Source: JBMORO01 sp049322295 (GTDB lineage Bacteria > Patescibacteriota > Minisyncoccia > RBG-13-40-8-A). From it: a DNA stretch of 29,688 nt. Location of the stretch: assembly GCA_049322295.1 (NCBI GenBank), contig JBMORO010000064.1, forward strand, positions 1-29,688, in the 5' to 3' direction. This document shows positions 14,301 through 21,084 of the stretch, in pieces (within the stretch, counting starts at the first letter, position 1; every line of letters starts with the position of its first letter). The translations under genes were made by a program, and so were the position numbers. Under the pieces are notes generated by a model. It searched no databases and had not been told where the DNA came from. It saw only the letters and a list, made by a program, of their open reading frames with translations.

Positions 14301-15047
14301 CTATTCTTTTTCAATTTCTTGTTTTAGTTTTTCATCTAATTGTTCGGGATGCTGACGGCAATAATATTCTAATTTACTGGCTTTTATGTGAGCAGTACTA
14401 TAAATCTTGTTATAGTTTGTATCTGCCTCGCTTATCCCATTTTTTATTTTAAGATTATGACCCTCGGGCATCAAATTTCTCTCGTGTAATTCGTGCAGTA
14501 AAACAAATTTTCTTTCCATCGGCCCGAGAACATTGTCAAGCCAAATTTCACCTTTGGGAATAAAAGGATAAACCTTATCGTGACCTCCTTCACTAAACTC
14601 AACGCAAAGTAGCCCCCTCACTAATTCTCCATTTACAACCCATATTTTCAGTTTTTGGCTATATTCTTCCAAAAGCTCTTTATGGATTTTATCAATGATT
14701 TCTGCTCCCTTTTTCTGCTCTTCAAAAACAGGGGACACTAATTTTGATTTAGCCCGCTCTTTTTTCTCGGCTATATTTGCCATTTCTTCGGCATAATCAA
14801 AATCCTTGCCCTCGGATATTAACCTGTATTCAATCAGCATATGGTCAATATAATATCTGAGTTCGTCTTTACCATGCTCTTGGTCTATCCAAAATTCGTC
14901 TTTGGGAATAAATTCAAAAAAATAATGATGACCAAAATTAGTGAACTCTTTATCTAGGTCGCGCCTAATTTTACTGCCATCAACCAACCAAATGGTGATT
15001 TTCCCCCTTCTACCGATTTTCTTAATATAAATTTCTTTATTCTCCAT
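14301..15047 (-). CDS. Unknown protein with a tandemly duplicated domain
   Basis: This 248-residue soluble protein has two related halves. KITIWLVDGSKIRRDLDKEF...FIPKDEFWIDQE...YYIDHMLIEYRLISEG (about 15-100) corresponds to KLKIWVVNGELVRGLLCVEF...FIPKGEIWLDNV...FVLLHELHERNLMPEG (about 131-215). The second half carries HELHER and later HIKASKLEYYC; the first half has HMLIEYR in the same place. The repeated His and Glu residues on a helix could bind a metal, but no full HExxH is present. No signal peptide is seen. I do not recognise a named family. It is downstream of the RAYT gene, with a family A palindrome in the 27-nt gap. Confidence 0.75.
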   Translation of the reverse strand: MENKEIYIKKIGRRGKITIWLVDGSKIRRDLDKEFTNFGHHYFFEFIPKDEFWIDQEHGKDELRYYIDHMLIEYRLISEGKDFDYAEEMANIAEKKERAKSKLVSPVFEEQKKGAEIIDKIHKELLEEYSQKLKIWVVNGELVRGLLCVEFSEGGHDKVYPFIPKGEIWLDNVLGPMERKFVLLHELHERNLMPEGHNLKIKNGISEADTNYNKIYSTAHIKASKLEYYCRQHPEQLDEKLKQEIEKE

Positions 15048-15053
15048 AAACTT

Positions 15054-15070
15054 AGGACTTGCGATGTCCT
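15054..15070. repeat. Family A palindrome downstream of the RAYT gene
   Basis: AGGACTTGCGATGTCCT lies between the stop codon of the transposase gene and the start of the next gene. It is identical to the copy at 15576. Confidence 0.88.
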
Positions 15071-15074
15071 TGCG

Positions 15075-15758
15075 CTACTCTAGTGATGATTCTTTAAACG
15101 CTTCTAATTTTAAATCTTTTAACCATTTCTTAATGCTTTCCGCATATTTGTTGGTTCCCTCAAAAACATCTAATAAAAATTCTCTGTTGGTCACAGAAGG
15201 AAAATTCTTTTTACCGATATAATCTAGATGACTCGACCATCTATAGTTTTCTAAAAACTCCATTGCCCGATTATAATTCTTTAACTTTCCCTCGCGCCAT
15301 TCGGGAAACTCTATATCTAAAGGGTTAAGATGGATATAGTATGGTAAATGGTAAAAGTGCGGTTCTTTTTCAATAAGGATTGATTTATACCTGCTTTCAA
15401 ACAATGTTCCTTTACGTTTATATTTGGTATTAAAATATTTTGCATAGGCCATATTCAACTTCTTCATAAATCTTGGGATTCCATTTTCAATTCTCGGACT
15501 TAACAGCAAATGATAGTGATTGGGCATCAGGCAAAAAACATAAATATCCACCAATAATTTCCTAGGTTCAATATTAGGACTTGCGATGTCCTTATTGGGG
15601 TCTTTGTTAAAATTTCGAAAGGCAAAAATGGTTGTATGAACTATATCTTGGTTATTAAGCTTAAATAAATTATGAATAAATCTTAAATAATCTTGCTTAT
15701 CAAGAAAAAGCTTACGCTTATCTACTCCCCGACTCAATGTATGATAAATATCGCTCAT
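15075..15758 (-). CDS. REP-associated tyrosine transposase (RAYT, Y1_Tnp/HUH)
   Basis: This 227-residue protein belongs to the single-domain HUH transposases related to IS200/IS605 TnpA. The metal-binding HUH motif is HYH at 81-83 in MPNHYHLLL. The nucleophilic tyrosine lies in the helix AYAKYFNTKY (Y105 or Y108), followed by the typical GTLFESRYKS, YIHLNP and YRWSSH segments. RAYTs nick single-stranded palindromic REP sequences. Copies of a 17-nt palindrome lie just after its stop, inside its own coding sequence (encoding KDIASPN, residues 56-62) and just upstream of its start. The internal copy falls in a variable loop before the HUH strand, so the enzyme may remain active. Stand-alone and not in an IS. 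Confidence 0.93.
   Translation of the reverse strand: MSDIYHTLSRGVDKRKLFLDKQDYLRFIHNLFKLNNQDIVHTTIFAFRNFNKDPNKDIASPNIEPRKLLVDIYVFCLMPNHYHLLLSPRIENGIPRFMKKLNMAYAKYFNTKYKRKGTLFESRYKSILIEKEPHFYHLPYYIHLNPLDIEFPEWREGKLKNYNRAMEFLENYRWSSHLDYIGKKNFPSVTNREFLLDVFEGTNKYAESIKKWLKDLKLEAFKESSLE
15576..15592. repeat. Family A palindrome inside the RAYT gene
   Basis: AGGACTTGCGATGTCCT is read on the minus strand as KDIASPN, residues 56-62 of the transposase, keeping frame. It shows that the element can sit within its putative mobiliser's own gene. Confidence 0.88.
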
Positions 15759-15773
15759 ATGTTTAATTCTAAA

Positions 15774-16781
15774 TCAAAAATTAGGACATCGCAAGTCCTT
15801 ACATTCAACGTCCAATTGCTCAAGAAATATTTTTGCTTTTTCTTTCTCCATTAGAACTGGCTGGCTCAACTTACTTTCAACTGGGAATAATTCGTACACA
15901 ATTTTTGATGGAAAAATCTTTAGTCCAATTATTAATCCTTCTTGAGTTTCTTGAGAAAAATATTGGTCAAAAATAAAATTGCCTAAAGAATAAAAAATAA
16001 ATTTGCCGTTATATTTTTCTATTTCTTGAACAACATGGGGATGATGACCAAAAATCAAATCTCCGCCAGAATCAATTATTTTATGAGCTAATTCCTGTTG
16101 AGCAGAATTACTTTTTAATTTATATTCCTCGCCCCAATGGATACTGACGATTAAAAATTTATCAGGTGCCGAATCTTTTATTGATTTTATGATTTCAATT
16201 ATATTTTCATCTTTGCAGCCAGCAAATGTTTTATTAAAAGCCAGAAAAACTAAATTATCTTTAATTGATAATTTATTAGAACATTCCCAGGGGTCGCCAA
16301 CCCAATCAATGCCCGCCTCTTCTAATAAGGTTTTTGTCTCGTTAAGTCCAGTATTACCCATATTTAAAGTATGATTGTTAGCTAAAGATAAAATTTTAAA
16401 GTTGGCAGAAGAAAGACCCTCAATAACATCTGATTTAAAAGCAAATTTTAAAGAATCATCGGAAAAATTAAGGGGGTTTTTGGAAATTGGGCCTTCCAAA
16501 TTTCCAAAAACCCCTTCGCTTTGATTTAAAAGTTTAACTATTTTTTCAAAAGGATAAAAAAAACCATTTTTAGCCATTAATAATTCAACCTTTCTATCCA
16601 GCATAATATCGCCAACTAATAAAATAGAAATTTCAGGTGTCTCGGGTTGGGATAAGTTGGGAGTATTTAACCCCCATCTTTCACTGAAAGAATGGGGGTA
16701 ATACTGCTGGCTAAAATAAATTATCAAGCCAGCAGAAATTATAAAAATTATTATAAAAATTAAAAAATATGGATTTTTCAT
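15774..16781 (-). CDS. CapA-like metallophosphoesterase, membrane-anchored
   Basis: This 335-residue protein has an N-terminal membrane helix (5-24) and a CapA/PGA_cap (PF09587) phosphoesterase domain: LLVGDIMLDR, FGNLEGPIS, LANNHTLNMG, SIHWGEEY, FGHHPHVVQ and YSLGNFIFDQ. These supply the metal-binding Asp, Asn and His residues of calcineurin-like folds. CapA itself acts in poly-gamma-glutamate capsule production, but many members have no known substrate. No capB or capC is nearby. Two palindromes are read in frame: one just after the anchor (YPHSFSERWG, about 28-37), and a family A unit that forms the last codons (KDLRCPNF). Confidence 0.88.
   Translation of the reverse strand: MKNPYFLIFIIIFIISAGLIIYFSQQYYPHSFSERWGLNTPNLSQPETPEISILLVGDIMLDRKVELLMAKNGFFYPFEKIVKLLNQSEGVFGNLEGPISKNPLNFSDDSLKFAFKSDVIEGLSSANFKILSLANNHTLNMGNTGLNETKTLLEEAGIDWVGDPWECSNKLSIKDNLVFLAFNKTFAGCKDENIIEIIKSIKDSAPDKFLIVSIHWGEEYKLKSNSAQQELAHKIIDSGGDLIFGHHPHVVQEIEKYNGKFIFYSLGNFIFDQYFSQETQEGLIIGLKIFPSKIVYELFPVESKLSQPVLMEKEKAKIFLEQLDVECKDLRCPNF
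15783..15799. repeat. Family A palindrome at the 3' end of the CapA-like gene
   Basis: AGGACATCGCAAGTCCT, in opposite orientation to the copies at 15054 and 15576. It encodes KDLRCP at the end of the CapA-like protein and lies 24 nt upstream of the RAYT start, so the transposase gene is flanked by inverted copies. Confidence 0.88.
16671..16698. repeat. Palindrome inserted in the CapA-like gene
   Basis: CCCCCAT and CTTTCA pair with TGAAAG and ATGGGGG. It encodes about residues 28-37, between the membrane anchor and the catalytic domain, a site likely to tolerate extra residues. Confidence 0.75.
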
Positions 16782-16819
16782 AATTTAATTCTATATCCTC
16801 AATAAATTCAGGGCAAGCA

Positions 16820-16853
16820 AAAAATCGTCCCGATGGACATCGGGGCGATTTTT
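16820..16853 (-). terminator. Intrinsic terminator after the matrixin-like gene
   Basis: AAAAATCGTCCCGATG pairs with CATCGGGGCGATTTTT around GA, with one wobble pair. It lies just downstream of the stop at 16872 on the minus strand and may work in both directions. Confidence 0.8.
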
Positions 16854-16871
16854 ATCCTATCTAAATCAAAT

Positions 16872-17666
16872 TTAGATTCCGTATAATGTTTGGATACCTG
16901 TGATGTCGCCACTACCCAAAGTGGTTTTGATATCAGTATAATAGCCATACATCACCTCATCTATACAAGCGGTGTCGTATAAATCACCCAGTCCTGCACC
17001 ATGGCCAAATTCATGCAACGCTACGGTGTCTAAATCAACTGATCCGGGGAAATAATCTTCGTCAAATAAAATGTCGTATTCATAAATATTTTTTCCCCTA
17101 AACCAAATAGCGGTTACTGCTATTACATTTGGATCCGAATAATCACCGAATACTATGGAATTCTTATAGTCATAATTTCCCCACTGACCAGCGCCATCAA
17201 TGCCGTTTCCAAATATTGTTGCTGAGCTTGCAGCATCCCAAACATCAGTTGCCCAAGTCGAGGTTGTTCCTAGTCCTGAACTGTAATAATAATCCTCCAC
17301 CCAATTCCACTTTGGTTTTGAACCTGATAAAAAGGCAAAACAACCAGTTGTTGGTTCTTCTTCTTTTTTACAATCATCCGGACAATTTTTCCAGTTTTCT
17401 TTCGGTTCACATATTCCGTCTTTATCACAAAGTGGCTTTACTCCTGGTGCATATCTAATAAAGATAATCTTTGTCAATTCATTTTCTGAAAGTTGGGGAA
17501 ATACGAAATGTGGTGGTGCAACTACACTTCTAGTTTCATCATCAATTGCTGGGCTTTTTTCTTTTGCTTTCTCAATTCCAGGAACTGACGGCAATGCATA
17601 TGCCACCCCAAATGTTAAAATAACCACAACAGTCCCGATTAAAACTCCTAATAATATCTTTTTCAT
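16872..17666 (-). CDS. Secreted matrixin-like zinc metalloprotease
   Basis: This 264-residue protein has a signal peptide (about 1-24), a cysteine module CDKDGICEPKENWKNCPDDC (80-99), and a C-terminal zinc protease domain with HEFGHGAGLGD (H218, E219, H222, D228) and the Met-turn VMYGYY (M239). GDITGIQTLYGI at the end is typical of matrixins. The third ligand is Asp rather than His, as in snapalysin-type enzymes. It is secreted and probably digests protein outside the cell. A promoter with TTGACA is visible upstream and a terminator follows, so it is a single-gene unit. It may work alongside the adjacent subtilase. Confidence 0.9.
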   Translation of the reverse strand: MKKILLGVLIGTVVVILTFGVAYALPSVPGIEKAKEKSPAIDDETRSVVAPPHFVFPQLSENELTKIIFIRYAPGVKPLCDKDGICEPKENWKNCPDDCKKEEEPTTGCFAFLSGSKPKWNWVEDYYYSSGLGTTSTWATDVWDAASSATIFGNGIDGAGQWGNYDYKNSIVFGDYSDPNVIAVTAIWFRGKNIYEYDILFDEDYFPGSVDLDTVALHEFGHGAGLGDLYDTACIDEVMYGYYTDIKTTLGSGDITGIQTLYGI

Positions 17667-17717
17667 ATATTTTTATCTTACTAAAATATTTTAACCGACC
17701 TTTCTCCTCCGTTTCTA

Positions 17718-17746
17718 TATATTAACTCTTTTAAAATATTTGTCAA
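17718..17746 (-). promoter_or_regulatory. Promoter of the matrixin-like gene
   Basis: TTGACA (17746-17741), a 17-nt spacer and AATATA (17723-17718) on the minus strand. The leader that follows contains AAAGGTCGG at 17703-17695, also found in two other leaders. Confidence 0.6.
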
Positions 17747-17758
17747 GCGCATAGAGTA

Positions 17759-17785
17759 CAAAATCCCTCAAATTGAGGGATTTTG
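17759..17785 (-). terminator. Terminator after the subtilase gene
   Basis: CAAAATCCCTC and GAGGGATTTTG pair perfectly over 11 bp around AAATT. It lies downstream of the subtilase stop on the minus strand. Confidence 0.8.
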
Positions 17786-17823
17786 TTTCCCAAAAATTCC
17801 TAATCAAATTAATTATTTATTTC

Positions 17824-19740
17824 TTATTTTGGCCAGTAATAATCCTGATTTGTGGGATATGCTTTGCCATCGGTACAAGTCACTTGATAAACTGGCACAT
17901 AAGAATTCTGGGAACTAACTGCCCAATTCTCATTATTAGCTGGATCAATATATTTCCAGACTATTTTTGTCCCCCAACTATACTTATAACTATTATATCC
18001 ATAAGTACCTTGGGCACACTTACAAAATTTTCTAAATTGGTCAGCTGCTCGATAAAGATACTGATTTGTTCCGTCCCAACATTTTACAGCTTGGCTGCAA
18101 TCTTGGTCATCGGCCCAAGTACAGGTTGGACCACAACAGCCATCACTAATTCCGCAACCTGGCCAGATGTTTTCGCATTTATCTAAACTTTCATTACAAG
18201 AATCGGTTGTGCAGGCAGTGCCATCATCACAGGTTCGGGCGGAGCCACCTCCACATACTCCTGCCTGACAGGTCTCGCCGGTGTTACAGTACAAGCCATC
18301 ATCACAAGCCGTACCATCTGGTTTTGGTTGAACAACACATTGGTCAAGGGCTTCATCGCAAACTCCGGTGTTACACTGGTCACCTAAACCAGAACATTCA
18401 ATTAAAGTTCCGGCTTTACAAACACCAGCTTGGCAGGTTTCAATTCCATTACAATATAATCCATCATCACAATCAGAATCTATTGCGCATTGAGGAGCTG
18501 ATGTCCAATTTAAAGCAGAATAAGCATTAATTAAACCCCAACCATAAGTATTATCCCGACCGGCTGGTCCTAAATCATCGGCTGTTTCCTGAAGAGCAGT
18601 CCTGATTTGGTCAGGGTTGGTGGCATTTCCTTTAGCTAAAAGCAAAGCAGCAGTTCCCGAAACATGGGGCGTAGCCATTGAAGTCCCTTGGAAGAAATAA
18701 TAAGCAAAGCTGCAAACATAAGTTGAATTTTTGAAGGTTTGCTGTAAAACTCCATCAGCATAGCCATCATTATTTTGGTCAACGCCAGTGTCTCCGCCAG
18801 GAGCAACTAAATCCAAAGAAGAGCCATAACTTGAATAAGGAGCTTTTGTTTCATCATATCTGGTTGCTCCAATAGCAATCACATAATCATTATAAGCAGC
18901 TGGATAGCTACAACTGGAACTATTATCATTACCACAAGCAGCCACAATGGTCACTCCTTTATTATAAGCATAAGCTACAGCATCTTCTAAAGTTTGGGAG
19001 GCAGAAGAACCACCTAAACTTAAATTAATCACTTTAGCTCCATTATCAGCAGCATAGCGAATGCCATTAGCTACTTGGGTGTAAGTTCCGCTTCCCCTAC
19101 TATTCAAAACTTTAACTGGCATTAAACAAGTATTAAAAGCAATTCCAGCTACTCCCAAAGAATTATTAGTGCTTTGGGCAATTGTGCCAGCTACATGGGT
19201 TCCATGATTATTATCATCATTAGGATGAGAGTCATTATTAACAAAATCATAGCCAGGGACAACGCAGGTTTGAGCTAAATCAGGGGCCTGACAATATTTC
19301 CCGTAATTTTCATAAGCAATTCCCGTATCAACAATAGCCACTATTACCGAAGAATTTCCAATGGAAACATCCCAGGCCTCCTCCATTTGAATTCCCCCAT
19401 AATCAGGATTATCTAAATGCCACTGATATTTATAGTAAGGGTCGTTGGGAACCATTAAGGCATAGGCAATATAGTTTGGCTCAGCATAAATAACATCTCT
19501 TCTGGCTAAATACTCTTTTATTCTTTCTCCAATCTCGCCTTTAGGAATCTTTATTACTCTAAATGGCTCTAAATCGCCTTTAAATTTTACCACAATTTCA
19601 TCTTCAACATATTTAGCTCTATCAAAATTAAAATCCCTTTCTCTTAAAGAAAAAGGATTGGCAGTAACAATTTTAGCCAAAAATAGACCAACTAAAGTTG
19701 CTGAAATTAATATAATAATTGCTATTTTTATTTTGGCCAT
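17824..19740 (-). CDS. Secreted subtilisin-like serine protease with cysteine-rich repeats
   Basis: This 638-residue protein has a signal peptide (about 5-27), an inhibitor-like prodomain (43-92, DEIVVKF...IYAEPNYIAY) and an S8 protease domain with the triad D138 (AIVDTG), H179 (NHGTHVAGT) and S354 (GTSMATPHVSG). The C-terminal third has three or more CDDG-x-YCN-x-x-E/T-TC-x-x-GVC modules and ends in a Tyr/Trp-rich disulfide domain. The same cysteine module is found in the LPTTG protein at 7088, suggesting a shared extracellular binding or spacer function. There is no LPxTG or C-terminal helix, so it is probably released or held non-covalently. The ATG at 19740 has AAGGAAGG about 12 nt upstream. 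Confidence 0.94.
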   Translation of the reverse strand: MAKIKIAIIILISATLVGLFLAKIVTANPFSLRERDFNFDRAKYVEDEIVVKFKGDLEPFRVIKIPKGEIGERIKEYLARRDVIYAEPNYIAYALMVPNDPYYKYQWHLDNPDYGGIQMEEAWDVSIGNSSVIVAIVDTGIAYENYGKYCQAPDLAQTCVVPGYDFVNNDSHPNDDNNHGTHVAGTIAQSTNNSLGVAGIAFNTCLMPVKVLNSRGSGTYTQVANGIRYAADNGAKVINLSLGGSSASQTLEDAVAYAYNKGVTIVAACGNDNSSSCSYPAAYNDYVIAIGATRYDETKAPYSSYGSSLDLVAPGGDTGVDQNNDGYADGVLQQTFKNSTYVCSFAYYFFQGTSMATPHVSGTAALLLAKGNATNPDQIRTALQETADDLGPAGRDNTYGWGLINAYSALNWTSAPQCAIDSDCDDGLYCNGIETCQAGVCKAGTLIECSGLGDQCNTGVCDEALDQCVVQPKPDGTACDDGLYCNTGETCQAGVCGGGSARTCDDGTACTTDSCNESLDKCENIWPGCGISDGCCGPTCTWADDQDCSQAVKCWDGTNQYLYRAADQFRKFCKCAQGTYGYNSYKYSWGTKIVWKYIDPANNENWAVSSQNSYVPVYQVTCTDGKAYPTNQDYYWPK

Positions 19741-19765
19741 ACCATAAATTTTTCCTTCCTTTTCT

Positions 19766-19793
19766 ATTTTAATCCTTTTAAATCCTTTGTCAA
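19766..19793 (-). promoter_or_regulatory. Promoter of the subtilase gene
   Basis: TTGACA (19793-19788), 16 nt and TAAAAT (19771-19766) on the minus strand. The -35 box overlaps the foot of the hairpin at 19792-19894. Confidence 0.65.
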
Positions 19794-19894
19794 GTCCTCA
19801 CCTTTATTAGAGATAAAAACAGTTGGGTAGAAACTTACGGCATAACAATATTACAAACCACCTGCGGTCTGTGCTCTGAAAAAGGTGAAGACTT
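19792..19894 (-). ncRNA. Long hairpin with family C-like arms, possible degenerate leader RNA
   Basis: AAGTCCTCACCTTT (19792-19805) pairs with 19881-19894 with one mismatch, then AGAG with CTCT. The loop of about 60 nt, read on the minus strand, contains GACCGCAGGTGG and later TGCCG, which vaguely recall ribosomal protein L10 leaders, but no rplJ is nearby and the CCTGCCGAGG partner is missing. It lies between the transketolase remnant and the subtilase promoter. Confidence 0.35.
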
Positions 19895-19903
19895 AAGTCC
19901 CCA

Positions 19904-19999
19904 TTATTTTAGGGCTTTTTTGATTTTATCTTTTAATCCTTGGGGGTCGAATTCACCAGATTGATAAACCTCATCTGGCGGACCTGATTTCAAAAACTT
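19904..19999 (-). pseudogene. Remnant of a transketolase 3' end
   Basis: The minus strand reads KFLKSGPPDEVYQSGEFDPQ then GLKDKIKKALK and a TAA stop. It aligns without gaps to the last 32 codons of the transketolase gene at 24031-24126, with 75 of 96 bases and 24 of 31 residues identical. Many differences are synonymous, so it came from a functional but diverged copy. Upstream of it the similarity stops abruptly and the frame closes. It lies beyond the two genes that separate it from the intact transketolase gene. Confidence 0.88.
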
Positions 20000-20016
20000 A
20001 AGAATTCTTTAAACAA

Positions 20017-21045
20017 TTACTTTTTTATATTATATATTTTTTTTTCTCCCGAAGGCATATAATACTCTAACTCAGTATCAGAAATCCATTTGGGTTCAAA
20101 AAACCATAAAGGCTCGCTCGTTGTAGCCAAGAGAATCTGCTCTTTAGTAAAAAGATTATAAAGATAAAGTGATGAAATTTTACCCTGTTCTTGCCATTCT
20201 TTTTTGGTTCGTTCGGCGTCCTCATAAATACCTATCCAAATATAACCTGGATGTCGAGTTACATAACCTTTCTCAATATTCAATGCGCTGCCGCCTAAAA
20301 CCCCTTCTGGAACCTCAAATATTCCCACGCTCCAATCTGCGGTATCTATTCGAAAGAAACCCAGGGTGTAAGCACCCATGTGGGTCCTTCCCCAGAAATA
20401 ATGACTGTCTTTGGTCCACCAATCTTCAAAGCTAATATTTCCCATAATCTCTGCGTTTTGCTTTTCAATTTCTCTCATTGATAAAACAAACATATCTTCA
20501 AGGGTCTTTAAGCTTTTAATAACAAAAGCGTAATCAGAGGAGCCGAGGTAACCTTTAATAAGTGCTACATAGCGCTCCAATGGATCAATTTGAAAATCGG
20601 ATGAGTAATGTAATTTAAATTCTTCTAGCTTTTCAGAGAGCAAAATAATGGGTTCTCTTTTACCATCATAAGTGTATTTCCATATTTCTTCTCTATATCC
20701 CGGATCCTGTTTTGTTTTTTTAGGGTCGTAATTAAATACTCTAATTACATACACACCACATTTACGGGGCTGAACAGTAAAATAAGTTTCAAGAACATTC
20801 TCTATTTGAAAACTGAATTTTTCTTTATTTGTATTTTTATCTTTTATAGAAATAGTTACGGGTTTAAAGGGAATCGGAAGGCGTGGATAATAATCGGCAA
20901 ATTCATTATCAGCCAAACAAGGTTCACGAATTTCTTTTTCTGATTTATTTTTACTTATCAAAAATAAATAAATAATAACACCTGACAACAGCATTAAAAT
21001 CAATAAGGCAATAATCAAGATTTTATATTTGAAATTAATTTTCAT
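20017..21045 (-). CDS. Membrane-anchored protein of unknown function
   Basis: This 342-residue protein has a single N-terminal membrane helix (about 8-30, ILIIALLILMLLSGVIIYLF) and an extracytoplasmic domain of mixed strands. It contains repeated short Trp/Tyr motifs such as EEIWKYTYDGKREPI, FRIDTADWSVGIFEV and GYIWIGIYED, and ends ISDTELEYYMPSGEKKIY. The spacing of these strands recalls a beta-propeller of WD40 or TolB type, but no blade motif is certain. I do not recognise a family. It follows the beta-helix gene, whose terminator lies between them, and lies within the segment bracketed by the two transketolase 3' ends. Confidence 0.7.
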   Translation of the reverse strand: MKINFKYKILIIALLILMLLSGVIIYLFLISKNKSEKEIREPCLADNEFADYYPRLPIPFKPVTISIKDKNTNKEKFSFQIENVLETYFTVQPRKCGVYVIRVFNYDPKKTKQDPGYREEIWKYTYDGKREPIILLSEKLEEFKLHYSSDFQIDPLERYVALIKGYLGSSDYAFVIKSLKTLEDMFVLSMREIEKQNAEIMGNISFEDWWTKDSHYFWGRTHMGAYTLGFFRIDTADWSVGIFEVPEGVLGGSALNIEKGYVTRHPGYIWIGIYEDAERTKKEWQEQGKISSLYLYNLFTKEQILLATTSEPLWFFEPKWISDTELEYYMPSGEKKIYNIKK

Positions 21046-21051
21046 AAAACA

Positions 21052-21084
21052 AAATAAAAACTATCGGAAAGATAGTTTTTATTT
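21052..21084 (-). terminator. Terminator of the beta-helix/C39 gene
   Basis: AAATAAAAACTATC pairs perfectly with GATAGTTTTTATTT around GGAAA, 14 bp. It overlaps the last codons and stop of the gene at 21079 and is followed by T-rich sequence on the minus strand. Confidence 0.82.

Noticed and set aside
15054..15799. Full IS200/IS605 element
   Set aside because: There is no tnpB and no typical left and right subterminal hairpins; the gene's length and motifs fit a stand-alone RAYT.
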